Origin: Xylocopa sonorina
Taxonomy: Eukaryota > Arthropoda > Insecta > Hymenoptera > Apidae
Length of the DNA: 64,000 nucleotides
NCBI RefSeq assembly: GCF_050948175.1
Contig: NW_027490185.1
Span: 806,001 to 870,000, forward strand
Direction of reading: 5' to 3'
In this document: positions 37,601 to 50,300 of the stretch, in pieces
How the letters are laid out: every line of letters begins with the position of its first letter
How positions within the stretch are numbered: position 1 is the first letter of the stretch
Program-made: the position numbers and the translations under genes
The notes under the pieces: generated by a model
The model's input: only the letters and a program-made list of their open reading frames with translations
The model's database searches: none
What the model was told of the DNA's origin: nothing

Positions 37601-40402
37601 TCCTCGTCTACGATTCAAATGAAAGTAAATGCGACACTTTCTTGCAAGGAAATAGCGTTTGCAGATGTCTACGTATCGTAGCAATGGATTTCTGATGCTT
37701 CTTAAAACGCGATATCGCATCTCATTTCTATGTTTCATGGTAAGATATAATTTGATTTGCGAAGTGTTATGTATTCCTCGTCTACACTTCAAATGAATGT
37801 AAATGCGACACTTCCTTGCAAGGAATTAGCGTATGCAGATGTCTACGTATCGTAGCAATAGAGTTCTTATGATTCTTAAAACGCGATATCGCATCTCATT
37901 TCTATGTTTCATGGTAAGGTATAATATGATTTGCGAAGTGTTATATATCCGTCGTCTACACTTCAAATGAATGTAAATGCGACACTTTCTTGGAAGGAAA
38001 TAGCGTTTGCAGATGTCAACGTATCGTAGCAATAGAGTTCTAATGCTGCTTAAAACGCGATATCGCATCTCATATCTACGTTTCATGATAAGATATAATA
38101 TTCATTGCGAAGTGTTATGCATTCCTCGTCTACGATTCAAATGAAAGTAAATGCGACACTTCCTTGCTAGGAAATAGCGTCTGCAGATGTCTAGGTATCG
38201 TAGAAATAGAGTTCTAATGCTTCTTGAAACGCGATATCGCATCACATTTCTAAGTTTCATGGTAAGATATAATATGATTTGCGAAGTGATATGTATTCCT
38301 CGTCTACATTTCAAATGAATGTAAATGCGACACTTCCTTGCTAGGAAATAGCGTCTGCAGATGTCTAGGTATCGTAGCAATAGAGTTCTAATGCTTCTTA
38401 AAACGCGATATCGCATCTCATTTCTATGTTTCATGGTAAGATATAATATGATTTGCGAAGTGTTATGTATTCCTCGTCTACACATCAAATGATTGTAAAT
38501 GCGACACTTCCTTGCTAGGAAATAGCGTTTGCAGATGTCTACGTATCGTAGCAATAGAGTTGTTATGATTCTTAAAGCGCGATATCGCATCACATTTCTA
38601 TGTTTCATGGTAAGATATAATATGATTTGCGAAGAGTTATGTATTCCTCGTCTACACTTCAAATGAATGTGAATGCGACACTTCCTCGCTAGGGAATAGC
38701 GTTTGCAGATGTCTACGTATCGTAGCAATAGATTTCTAATGCTTCTTAAAACGCGATATCGCATCTCATTTCTATGTTTTATGGTAAGATATAATATGAT
38801 TTGCGAAGTGTCATGTATTCCTCGTCCACACTTCAAATAAATGTAAATGCGACACTTCCTTGCTAGGAAATAGCGTCTGCAGATGTCTAGGTATCGTAGC
38901 AATAGGGTTCTTATGATTCTTAAAACACGATATCGCATCTCATTTCTACGTTTCATGGTAAGATATTATATGATTTGCGAAGTGTCATGTATTCCTCGTC
39001 TACCCTTCAAATGAATGTAAATGCGACACTTCCTTGCTAGGAAGTAGCGTCTGCAGATGTCTAGGTATCGTAGCAATAGAGTTCTAATGCTTCTTAAAAC
39101 GCGATATCGCACCTCATTTCTATGTTTCGTGGTAAGATATAATATGATTTGCGAAGTGTCATGTATTCCTCGTCCACGCTTCAAATGAATGTAAATGCGA
39201 CACTTCCTTGCAAGGAAATAGCGTTTGCAGATGTCTACGTATCGTAGCAATAGAGTTCTTGTGATCCTTAAAACGCGATATCGGATCTCATTTCTATGTT
39301 TCAAGATAAGATATAATATTCATTGCGAAGTGTTATGCATTCCTCGTCTACGATTCAAATGAAAGTAAATGCGACACTTTCTTGCAAGGAAATAGCGTTT
39401 GCAGATGTCTACGTATCGTAGCAATGGATTTCTGATGCTTCTTAAAACGCGATATCGCATCTCATTTCTATGTTTCATGGTAAGATATAATTTGATTTGC
39501 GAAGTGTTATGTATTCCTCGTCTACACTTCAAATGAATGTAAATGCGACACTTCCTTGCAAGGAAATAGCGTTTGCAGATGTCTACGTATCGAAGCAATA
39601 GATTTCAAATACTTCTTAAAACGAGATATTGCATCTCATATCTACGTTTCATGATAAGATATAATATTCATTGCGAAGTGTTATGCATTCCTCGTCTACG
39701 ATTCAAATGAAAGTAAATGCGACACTTCCTTGCTAGGAAATAGCGTCTGCAGATGTCTAGGTATCGTAGAAATAGAGTTCTAATGCTTCTTGAAACGCGA
39801 TATCGCATCACATTTCTAAGTTTCATGGTAAGATATAATATGATTTGCGAAGTGATATGTATTCCTCGTCTACATTTCAAATGAATGTAAATGCGACACT
39901 TCCTTGCTAGGAAATAGCGTCTGCAGATGTCTAGGTATCGTAGCAATAGAGTTCTAATGCTTCTTAAAACGCGATATCGCATCTCATTTCTATGTTTCAT
40001 GGTAAGATATAATATGATTTGCGAAGTGTTATGTATTCCTCGTCTACACATCAAATGATTGTAAATGCGACACTTCCTTGCTAGAAAATAGCGTTTGCAG
40101 ATGTCTACGTATCGTAGCAATAGAGTTGTTATGATCCTTAAAGCGCGATATCGCATCACATTTCTATGTTTCATGGTAAGATATAATATGATTTGCGAAG
40201 TGTTATGTATTCCTCGTCTACACTTCAAATGAATGTGAATGCGACACTTCCTCGCTAGGGAATAGCGTTTGCAGATGTCTACGTATCGTAGCAATAGATT
40301 TCTAATGCTTCTTAAAACGCGATATCGCATCTCATTTCTATGTTTCATGGTAAGATATAATATGATTTGCCAAGTGTTATGTATTCCTCGTCTACACTTC
40401 AA
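34685..40402. repeat. Nested duplications with offsets 3,133, 1,740 and 1,566 bp
   Basis: 34685-35640 recurs from 37818 (18 monomers plus the 1-bp insertion of about 36091). 37042-37825 recurs at 38782-39565 (10 monomers). The stretch from 38102 recurs from 39668 (9 monomers). Tags include TTCTTGGAAGG, GTCAACGTATCG, TCTTGAAACGCG, AATAAATG and AAAACACGATATC. The overlapping offsets record at least three unequal-exchange events. Confidence 0.75.
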
Positions 40403-41619
40403 ATGAATGTAAATGCGACACTTCTTTGCAAGGAAATAGCGTTTGCAAATGTCTACCTATCGTAGCAATAGTGTTCTAATGCTTCTTAAAACGCGATATC
40501 GCATCTCATTTCTATGTTTCATGGTAAGATATAATATGATTTGCGAAGTGTTATGTATTCCTCGTCTACACTTCAAATGAATGTGAATGCGACACTTCCT
40601 CGCTAGGGAATAGCGTTTGCAGATGTCTACGTATCGTAGCAATAGATTTCTAATGCTTCTTAAAACGCGATATCGCATCTCATTTCTATGTTTTATGGTA
40701 AGATATTATATGATTTGCGAAGTATCATGTATTCCTCGTCTACACTTCAAATGAATGTAAATGCTACACTTCCTTGCTAGGAAATAGCGTTTGCAGATGT
40801 CTACGTATCGTAGCAATAGAGTTCTTATGATTCTTAAAACGCGATATCGCATCTCATTTCTATGTTTCACGGTAAGATATAATATGATTTGCGAAGTGTT
40901 ATGTATTCCTCGTCTACACTTCAAATGTATGTAAATGCGACACTTCCTTGCAAGGAAATAGCGTTTGCAGATGTCTACGTATCGAAGCAATAGATTTCAA
41001 ATGCTTCTTAAAACGAGATATTGCATCTCATATCTACGTTTCATGATAAGATATAATATTCATTGCGAAGTGTTATGCATTCCTCGTCTACGATTCAAAT
41101 GAAATTAAATGCGACACTTTCTTGCAAGGAAATAGCGTTTGCAGATGTCTACGTATCGTAGCAATGGATTTCTGATGCTCCTTAAAACGCGATATCGCAT
41201 CTCATTTCTATGTTTCATGGTAAGATATAATATGATTTGCGAAGTGTCATATATTCCTCGTCCACACTTCAAATGAATGTAAATGCGACACTTCCTTGCT
41301 AGGAAATAGCGTCTGCAGATGTCTAGGTATCGTAGCAATAGGGTTCATATGATTCTTAAAACGCGATATCGCATCTCATATCTATGTTTCAAGATAAGAT
41401 ATAATATTCATTGCGAAGTGTTATGCATTCCTCGTCTACGATTCAAATGAAAGTAAATGCGACACTTTCTTGCAAGGAAATAGCGTTTGCAGATGTCTAC
41501 GTATCGTAGCAATGGATTTCTGATGCTTCTTAAAACGCGATATCGCATCTCATTTCTATGTTTCATGGTAAGATATAATATGATTTGCGAAGTGTTATGT
41601 ATTCCTCGTCTACACTTCA

Positions 41620-44600
41620 AATGTATGTAAATGCGACACTTCCTTGCAAGGAAATAGCGTTTGCAGATGTCTACGTATCGAAGCAATAGATTTCAAATGC
41701 TTCTTAAAACGAGATATTGCATCTCATATCTACGTTTCATGATAAGATATAATATTTATTGCGAAGTGTTATGCATTCCTCGTCTACGATTCAAATGAAA
41801 TTAAATGCGACACTTCCTTGCAAGGAAATATCGATTGCAGATGTCTACGTATCGTAGCAATAGAGTTCATATGATTCTTAAAACGCGATATCGCATCTCA
41901 TATCTATGTTTCAAGATAAGATATAATATTCATTGCGAAGTGTTATGCATTCCTCGTCTACGATTCAAATGAAAGTAAATGCGACACTTTCTTGCAAGGA
42001 AATAGCGTTTGCAGATGTCTACGTATCGTAGCAATGGATTTCTGATGCTTCTTAAAACGCGATATCGCATCTCATTTCTATGTTTCATGGTAAGATATAA
42101 TATGATTTGCCAACTGTTATGTATTCCTCGTCTACACTTCAAATGAATGTAAATGCGACACTTCTTTGCAAGGAAATAGCGTTTGCAGATGTCTACGTAT
42201 CGTAACAATAGAGTTCTTATGATTCTTAAAACGCGATATCGCATTACATTTCTATGTTTCATGGTAAAATATAATATGATTTGCGGAGTGTTATGTATTC
42301 CTCGTCTACACTTCAAATGAATGTGAATGCGACACTTCCTCGCTAGGAAATAGCGTTTGCAGATGTCTACGTATCGTAGCAGTAGAGTTCTAATGCTTCT
42401 TAAAACGCAATATCGCATCTCATTTCTATGTTTCATGATAAGATATAATATGATTTGCGAAGTGTTATTTATTCCTCGACTACACTTCAAATGAATGAAA
42501 ATGCGACACTTCCTTGCAAGGAAATAGCGTTTGCAAATGTCTACCTATCGTAGCAATAGTGTTCTAATGCTTCTTAAAACGCGATATCGCATCTCATTTC
42601 TATGTTTCATGGTAAGACATAATATGATTTGCGAAGTGTTAAGTATTCCTCGTCTACATATCAAATGAATGTAAATGCGACACTACCTTGCAAGGAAATA
42701 GCATTTGCAGATGTCTACGTATCGTAGCAATAGAGTTCTTATGATCCTTAAAACGTGATATCGCATCTCATTTCTATGTTTCATGGTAAGGTATAATATG
42801 ATTTGCGAAGTGTTATATATCCGTCGTCTACACTTCAAATGAATGTAAATGCGACACTTTCTTGCAAGGAAATAGCGTTTGCTGATGTCTACGTATCGTA
42901 GCAATGGATTTCTGCTGCATCTTAAAACGCGATATCGCATCTCATTTCTATGTTTCATGGTAAGATATAATATGATTTGCGAAGTGCTATGTATTCCTTG
43001 TCTACACTTCAAATGAATGTAAATGCGACACTTCCTTGCAAGAAAATAGCGTTTGCAGATGTCTACGTATCGAAGCAATAGATTTCAAATGCTTCTTAAA
43101 ACGAGATATTGCATCTCATATCTATGTTTCATGATAAGATATAATATTCTTTGCGAAGTGTTATGCATTCCTCGTCTACGATTCAAATGAATGTAAATGC
43201 GACTCTTCCTTGCACGGAAATAGCGTTTGCAAATGTCTACCTATCGTAGCAGTAGTGTTCTAATGCTTCTTAGAACGCGATGTCGCATCTCATTTCTATG
43301 TTTCATGGTAAGATATAATATGATTTGCGAAGTGTCATGTATTCCTCGTCTACACTTCAAATGGATGTAAATGCGACACTTCCTTGCAAGGAAATAGCGT
43401 TTGCAGATGTCTACGTATCGTAGCAATAGAGATCTTATGATACTTAAAACGCGATATCGGATCTCATTTCTATGTTTCATGGTAAGATATAATATGATTT
43501 GCGAAGTGTTATGTATTCCTCGTCTACACTTCAAATGAATGTAAATGCGACACTTCCTTGCAAGGAAATAGCGTTTGCAGATGTCTACGTATCGAAGCAA
43601 TAGATTTCAAATGCTTCTTAAAACGAGATATTGCATCTCATATCTACGTTTCATGATAAGATATAATATTTATTGCGAAGTGTTATGCATTCCTCGTCTA
43701 CGATTCAAATGAAATTAAATGCGACACTTCCTTGCAAGGAAATATCGATTGCAGATGTCTACGTATCGTAGCAATAGAGTTCATATGATTCTTAAAACGC
43801 GATATCGCATCTCATATCTATGTTTCAAGATAAGATATAATATTCATTGCGAAGTGTTATGCATTCCTCGTCTACGATTCAAATGAAAGTAAATGCGACA
43901 CTTTCTTGCAAGGAAATAGCGTTTGCAGATGTCTACGTATCGTAGCAATGGATTTCTGATGCTTCTTAAAACGCGATATCGCATCTCATTTCTATGTTTC
44001 ATGGTAAGATATAATATGATTTGCCAACTGTTATGTATTCCTCGTCTACACTTCAAATGAATGTAAATGCGACACTTCTTTGCAAGGAAATAGCGTTTGC
44101 AGATGTCTACGTATCGTAACAATAGAGTTCTTATGATTCTTAAAACGCGATATCGCATTACATTTCTATGTTTCATGGTAAAATATAATATGATTTGCGG
44201 AGTGTTATGTATTCCTCGTCTACACTTCAAATGAATGTGAATGCGACACTTCCTCGCTAGGAAATAGCGTTTGCAGATGTCTACGTATCGTAGCAGTAGA
44301 GTTCTAATGCTTCTTAAAACGCAATATCGCATCTCATTTCTATGTTTCATGATAAGATATAATATGATTTGCGAAGTGTTATTTATTCCTCGACTACACT
44401 TCAAATGAATGAAAATGCGACACTTCCTTGCAAGGAAATAGCGTTTGCAAATGTCTACCTATCGTAGCAATAGTGTTCTAATGCTTCTTAAAACGCGATA
44501 TCGCATCTCATTTCTATGTTTCATGGTAAGACATAATATGATTTGCGAAGTGTTAAGTATTCCTCGTCTACATATCAAATGAATGTAAATGCGACACTAC

Positions 44601-45475
44601 CTTGCAAGGAAATAGCATTTGCAGATGTCTACGTATCGTAGCAATAGAGTTCTTATGATCCTTAAAACGTGATATCGCATCTCATTTCTATGTTTCATGG
44701 TAAGGTATAATATGATTTGCGAAGTGTTATATATCCGTCGTCTACACTTCAAATGAATGTAAATGCGACACTTTCTTGCAAGGAAATAGCGTTTGCTGAT
44801 GTCTACGTATCGTAGCAATGGATTTCTGCTGCATCTTAAAACGCGATATCGCATCTCATTTCTATGTTTCATGGTAAGATATAATATGATTTGCGAAGTG
44901 CTATGTATTCCTTGTCTACACTTCAAATGAATGTAAATGCGACACTTCCTTGCAAGAAAATAGCGTTTGCAGATGTCTACGTATCGAAGCAATAGATTTC
45001 AAATGCTTCTTAAAACGAGATATTGCATCTCATATCTATGTTTCATGATAAGATATAATATTCTTTGCGAAGTGTTATGCATTCCTCGTCTACGATTCAA
45101 ATGAATGTAAATGCGACTCTTCCTTGCACGGAAATAGCGTTTGCAAATGTCTACCTATCGTAGCAGTAGTGTTCTAATGCTTCTTAGAACGCGATGTCGC
45201 ATCTCATTTCTATGTTTCATGGTAAGATATAATATGATTTGCGAAGTGTCATGTATTCCTCGTCTACACTTCAAATGGATGTAAATGCGACACTTCCTTG
45301 CAAGGAAATAGCGTTTGCAGATGTCTACGTATCGTAGCAATAGAGATCTTATGATACTTAAAACGCGATATCGGATCTCATTTCTATGTTTCATGGTAAG
45401 ATATAATATGATTTGCGAAGTGTTATGTATTCCTCGTCTACACTTCAAATGAATGTAAATGCGACACTTCCTTGC
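41620..45475. repeat. Higher-order repeat: two 1,914-bp copies (11 monomers each)
   Basis: 41620-43533 and 43534-45447 agree in all rare variants seen (TTTGCCAACTG, ATTACATTTC, CTCGACTAC, GGTAAGACATAATATG, AAATAGCATTTGC, TGCGACTCTTCC, GAACGCGATGTCG). I found no difference by eye in the parts compared. It is the most recent-looking duplication on this side, and the solo LTR lies about 350 bp to its right. Confidence 0.85.
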
Positions 45476-45822
45476 AAGGAATTAGCGTTTGCAGATGTCT
45501 ACGTATCGTAGCAATAGAGTTCTTATGATTCTTAAAACGCGATATTGCATCTCATATCTACGTTTCATGATAAGATATAATATTCATTGCGAAGTGTTAT
45601 GTATTCCTCGTCTACGATTCAAATGAAAGTAAATGCGACACTTCCTTGCAAGGAAATAGCGATTGCAGATTTCTACGTATCGTAGCAATAGAGTTCATGT
45701 GATTCTTAGAATGCGATATCGCATCTCATTTCTATGTTTCATGGTTAGATATAATATGATTTGCGAAGTGTCATGTATTCCTCGTCCACACTTCAAATGA
45801 ATGTAAATGCGACACTTCCTTG

Positions 45823-45826
45823 CTAG
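45823..45826. other. Target-site duplication, left copy (CTAG)
   Basis: The satellite reads TTCCTTGCTAG immediately before the LTR TG. It resumes with CTAGGAAATAG after the LTR CA, so CTAG is duplicated. Removing the LTR and one CTAG restores a normal TTGCTAGG monomer variant in exact 174-bp phase. Confidence 0.95.
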
Positions 45827-46118
45827 TGTAACGTCAGGCGTACCGCCTGCCACCCTCCGACGCCCACCTCATCATCCCCAGCATCCGTATCCGGAGCCCC
45901 TGCACACGGGCCACCCGCCGACTCGCCGTCCCTACAGAAGGAGACAAAGGTACGAGAGGGAAGAGGGATGCAGCATGCCGCGCCCACGCGCGATCTCCAC
46001 ACACGAGGGGGAGGACTTCACCCCGTATTACGAGGGCGAGGAGCTCTCCGACACGTACTGGGTCGAATCCCCAGCAATCACGAAGCCCTATACGTACTTC
46101 TCGTACATGTGGGATTAG
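45827..46118 (+). pseudogene. LTR-encoded C-terminal tail of Pol, orphan copy
   Basis: The frame that ends pol at 2990 is preserved here from the LTR start to the same stop (…YMWD). No pol lies upstream, so it cannot make a normal product. By chance it is open into the satellite, where an ATG at 45807 could start it. Against 2699-2990 there are five base changes; four are synonymous third-position changes and one replaces H with Y. Confidence 0.6.
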
Positions 46119-46271
46119 AATAAGCACACTACTCACCTATGTACATACACACCAACACACACCTAGATTTAAGTGAATATATGTATATATTTTATTCATG
46201 CACGGTTATGTTCCGTTGCACTCGCGCGCACACTCGACGCTCGCGGCTCACGCTTAACGCGGGCCGCGCCC

Positions 46272-46345
46272 CACTCCGAACGGCCGCCCCACCACGAGGG
46301 CCGAGCGGCCGCCCTACTCCGACCGTCCGCCCCACCGCGAGGGCC
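46272..46345 (+). repeat. GC-rich direct repeat pair in solo LTR
   Basis: Counterpart of 3143-3216, with two 31-bp units at 46272-46302 and 46315-46345 and the same 43-bp offset. Confidence 0.6.
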
Positions 46346-46399
46346 CAGCGACTCGCGCGCCGCGCGACCCGAGGAGGTCGCGGACGCGAGATCCGAGAG

Positions 46400-46433
46400 T
46401 CAGTTCATATCTCATCTCCGAACCGAGGAGTTC
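46400..46433 (+). promoter_or_regulatory. Candidate Inr/DPE promoter in solo LTR
   Basis: TCAGTT at 46400 (A at 46402 as +1) and AGTTC at 46429-46433 keep the exact +28 spacing although the seven or so bases just after the Inr differ from the other LTR. If active, it would drive transcription rightward through the LTR ORF and into the satellite. Confidence 0.45.
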
Positions 46434-46769
46434 TAATCCAGCATCCGAACGATGCACTTCCGATCCGAGCAATAGGCTCATTCGCAACGAGCAATTAGCT
46501 CTAATGCATTCGTCTCTATCCATACTCCCATAGCGGAGTCCGTTCGATACTTTATACTATTTCTAATTCTCATTGTAATCGCTAGTCAGTAACTTAGAAT
46601 TTAGTCAAGTGTATCTAGTATAGTGAAATCATAGAATATAGTTTATTTTTACCAGATTCAAAAGTATCTTTATTCGAATTCAAATACAATTCCTTAACTC
46701 TAATCCACGGGTACGCTCGCGATTATTCTAATTCCATATCTCATCTGCGATAGTCTTGAGGCTCGACGA

Positions 46770-46872
46770 CTAGAGCGAACCAGCGCTTAGTTGCTCCATC
46801 CTCACTTCTACCGTGTACAGAATATCTTGCGCCCAGGTCGATCCCGGTAAGCTAGAGCGAACCAACGCTTAG
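46770..46872 (+). repeat. 21-bp direct repeat pair in solo LTR
   Basis: Units at 46770-46790 and 46852-46872, one mismatch apart, with the same 82-bp offset as in the other LTR. Confidence 0.7.
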
Positions 46873-46907
46873 CCGTGCCGTATTCAACCGAAGTTCAAGT
46901 ATTCTCG

Positions 46908-47255
46908 ATGAGCCTTGCACCTCCGACAAAGCGTACACGACGCGCGGGGAGGAGAGAGTTTATTCGTCGTCTCGCTCGGGAATACGTGGGTGATGCACCA
47001 GAATATTCAATTTCCTACGTTCGAATCCTGGTTCCTGTGAAGGAGGTTTCCTTCGCCGCACGACCCGTACGAGTCGCCAATCGTCAGGGCCAAACGCCGA
47101 TACCTGCCAGCCGGAGTCAACCCGCCTGGACGCTTGTTCCCATAGACGTACCTCCGTTCCAGCCGTACGCCGCCGCCATCCCGGTTGCGGATCCAAGGCG
47201 CTCCAGGTACCTGGAAAGAGAAATCAGACAGCGGAATCAAGCCTTCGCAAGGTAA
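46908..47255 (+). CDS. LTR leader ORF of 115 codons (copy in solo LTR)
   Basis: Same protein as the ORF at 3774, and by eye the same nucleotides, while the rest of the LTR has diverged by roughly 1%. The stop again lies inside GTAAGT. Because this LTR is solo, a transcript starting at its Inr would carry the ORF and then satellite RNA; any splicing would have to use an acceptor in the array or beyond. The product is unrecognised and coding status is uncertain. Confidence 0.3.
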   Translation: MSLAPPTKRTRRAGRREFIRRLAREYVGDAPEYSISYVRILVPVKEVSFAARPVRVANRQGQTPIPASRSQPAWTLVPIDVPPFQPYAAAIPVADPRRSRYLEREIRQRNQAFAR

Positions 47256-47257
47256 GT
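47249..47257 (+). other. Consensus 5' splice site in solo LTR
   Basis: AAG|GTAAGT, cut predicted after 47251, identical to the donor at 4118 in the other LTR. It overlaps the ORF stop at 47253-47255. Confidence 0.4.
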
Positions 47258-47389
47258 TTAGTGTTAGTTACCGTTTTATCGAGTCCGAAACGCCAACGAA
47301 CCCGGTCCGGACGCAATTCGCGTTATTTTCGGGAACGGTTACGACTTTGTGCCACCGTTGCGAGCGCAACCGCACCTCGGGACGTGACA

Positions 47390-47393
47390 CTAG
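47390..47393. other. Target-site duplication, right copy (CTAG)
   Basis: CTAG directly after the LTR CA matches 45823-45826. Confidence 0.95.
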
Positions 47394-50300
47394 GAAATAG
47401 CGTCTGCAGATGTCTAGGTATCGTAGCAATAGAGTTCTTATGATTCTTAAAACGCGATATTGCATCTCATTTCCATGTTTCATGGTAAGATATAATATGA
47501 TTTGCGAAGTATCATGTATTCCTCGTCTACACTTCAAATGAATGTGAATGCGACACTTCCTCGCTAGGAAATAGCGTTTGCAGATGTCTACGTATCGTAG
47601 CAATAGAGTTCTTATGATTCTTAAAACGCGATATCGCATCTCATTTCTATGTTTCATGGTAAGGTATAATATGATTTGCGAAGTGTTATATATCCGTCGT
47701 CTACATTTCAAATGAATGTAAATGCGACACTTTCTTGCAAGGAAATAGCGTTTACAGATGTCTACGTATCGAAGCAATAGATTTCAAATGCTTCTTAAAA
47801 CGAGATATTGCATCACATATCTACGTTTCATGATAAGATATAATATTCATTGCGAAGTGTTATGTATTCCTCGTCTACGATTCAAATGAAAGTAAATGCG
47901 ACACTTCCTTGCAAGGAAATAGCGATTGCAGATGTCTACGTATCGTAGCAATAGAGTTCATATGATTCTTAAAATGCGATATCGCATCTCATATCTATGT
48001 TTCAAGATAAGATATAATATTCATTGCGAAGTGTTATGCATTCCTCGTCTACGATTCAAATGAAAGTAAATGCGACACTTTCTTGCAAGGAAATAGCGTT
48101 TGCAGATGTCTACGTATCGTAGCAATGGATTTCTGATGCTCCTTAAAACGCGATATCGCATCTCATTTCTATGTTTCATGGTAAGATATAATATGATTTG
48201 CGAAGTGTCATGTATTCCTCGTCCACACTTCAAATGAATGTAAATGCGACACTTCCTTGCTAGGAAATAGCGTCTGCAGATGTCTAGGTATCGTAGCAAT
48301 AGGGTTCTTATGATTCTTAAAACACGATATCGCATCTCATTTCTACGTTTCATGGTAAGATATTATATGATTTGCGAAGTGTCATGTATTCCTCGTCTAC
48401 CCTTCAAATGAATGTAAATGCGACACTTCCTTGCTAGGAAGTAGCGTCTGCAGATGTCTAGGTATCGTAGCAATAGAGTTCTAATGCTTCTTAAAACGCG
48501 ATATCGCACCTCATTTCTATGTTTCGTGGTAAGATATAATATGATTTGCGAAGTGTCATGTATTCCTCGTCCACGCTTCAAATGAATGTAAATGCGACAC
48601 TTCCTTGCAAGGAAATAGCGTTTGCAGATGTCTACGTATCGTAGCAGTAGAGTTCTAATGCTCCTTAAAACGCGATATCGCATCTCATTTCTATGTTTCA
48701 TGGTAAGATATAATATGATTTGCGAAGTGTTATGTATTCCTTGTCTACACTTCAAGTGAATGCAAATGCGGCACTTCCTTGCAAGAAAATAGCGTTTGCA
48801 GATGTCTACGTATCGAAGCAATAAATTTCAAATGCTGCTTAAAACGAGATATTGCATCTCATGTCTATGTTTCATGATAAGATATAATATTCTTTGCGAA
48901 GTGTTATGCATTCCTCGTCTACGATTCAAATGAATGTAAATGCGACACTTCCTTGCAAGGAAATAGCGTTTGCAAATGTCTACCTATCGTAGCAGTAGTG
49001 TTCTAATGCTTCTTAAAACGCGATATCGTATCTCATTTCTATGTTTCATGGTAAGATATAATATTCATTGCGAAGTGTTATGTATTCCTCGTCTACACAT
49101 CAACTGAATGTAAATGCGACACTTCCTTGCTAGGAAATAGCGTTTGCCGATGTCTACGTATCGTAGCAATAGAGTTCTTATGATTCTTAAAACGCGATAT
49201 CGCATCTCATTTCTATGTTTCATGGTATGATATAATATGATTTGCGTAGTGTTATGTATTCCTCGTCTACACTTCAAATGAATGTAAATGCGACACTTCC
49301 TTGCAAGGAAATAGCGTTTGCAGATGTCTACGTATCGAAGCAATAGATTTCAAATGCTTCTTAAAACGAGATATTGCATCTCATATCTACGTTTCATGAT
49401 AAGATATAATATTCATTGCGAAGTGTTATGCATTCCTCGTCTACGATTCAAATGAAAGTAAATGCGACACTTCGTTGCAAGAAAATAGCGATTGCAGATG
49501 TCTACGTATCGTAGCAATAGAGTTCATATGATCCTTAAAACGCGATATCGCATCTCATATCTATGTTTCAAGATAAGATATAATATTCATTGCTAAGTGT
49601 TATGCATTCCTCGTCTACGATTCAAATGAAAGTAAACGTGACACTTCGTTGCAAGAAAATAGCGATTGCAGATGTCTACGTATCGTAGCAATAGAGTTCT
49701 AATGCTTCTTAAAACGCGATATCGCATCTCATTTCTATGTTTCATGGTAAGATGTAATATGATTTGTGAAGTGTTATGTATTCCTCGTCTACACTTCAAA
49801 TGAATGTAAATGCAACCCTTCCTTGCAAGGAAATAGCGTTTGCAGATATCTACGTATCGAAGCAATAGAGTTCAAATGCTTCTTAAAACGAGATATTGCA
49901 TCTCATATCTATGTTTCATGATAAGATATAATATTCTTTGCGAAGTGTTATGTATTCCTCGTCTACACTTCAAATGAATGTAAATGCAACCCTTCCTTGC
50001 AAGGAAATAGCGTTTGCAGATATCTACGTATCGAAGCAATAGAGTTCAAATGCTTCTTAAAACGAGATATTGCATCTCATATCTATGTTTCATGATAAGA
50101 TATAATATTCATTGCGAAGTGTTATGCATTCCTCGTCTACGATTCAAATGAAAGTAAATGCGACACTTTCTTGCAAGGAAATAGCGTTTGCAGATGTCTA
50201 CGTATCGTAGCAATAGAGTTCTAATGCTTCTTAAAACTCGGTATCGCATCTCATTTCTATGTTTCATGGTAAGATATAATATGATTTGCGAACTGTTATG

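Larger units (their letters stand above)
4256..45826. repeat. 174-bp tandem satellite array, left block (~239 monomers)
   Basis: Head-to-tail 174-bp monomers fill the whole interval without any other sequence. Landmarks in each unit, using 4430-4603 as an example, are CTACG-TAT-CGTAG, GCGATATCGC, GATATAATAT, TGTATTCCTCGTCTAC, AATGCGACAC and TTCCTTGCAAGGAA. The unit is AT-rich. Phase of the TATCGTAG landmark stays fixed except for -2 (about 24920), -81 (28991 and again 31171), -1 (about 29988 and 32168) and +1 (about 36091). The minus strand shows open frames with a 58-residue period (RYVDICKRYFLARKC...) because 174 is a multiple of three. They begin and end where class-B monomers bring in-frame TGA or TAA codons. 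They have no start context, domain or non-repeat ends, so I do not call them genes. The array is probably pericentromeric or other heterochromatin (inference). Confidence 0.97.
45827..47389 (+). mobile_element. Solo LTR of the same Ty3/gypsy family (1,563 bp)
   Basis: It has the same ends as 2699-4255 (TGTAACGTC...ACGTGACA) and the same orientation, with satellite on both sides and a perfect 4-bp CTAG duplication, so no internal element sequence remains. A solo LTR arises by recombination between the two LTRs of a full insertion. It is not the partner of the LTR at 2699, which belongs to a different insertion. Relative to that copy it has +1 at about 46215 and +5 (repeat of CCGAT) at about 46470, and a few substitutions. 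The satellite phase is unbroken across it, which dates the insertion after that part of the array was formed. Confidence 0.97.

Noticed and set aside
45807..46118. 103-codon ORF spanning the satellite/LTR junction as a gene
   Set aside because: The first codons are satellite that is in frame by chance with the LTR-encoded Pol tail created by the insertion.
2699..47389. The two LTRs as the 5' and 3' ends of a single 48-kb element
   Set aside because: The LTR at 2699 follows pol and a polypurine tract, so it is a 3' LTR. The one at 45827 has satellite and its own CTAG duplication on both sides.
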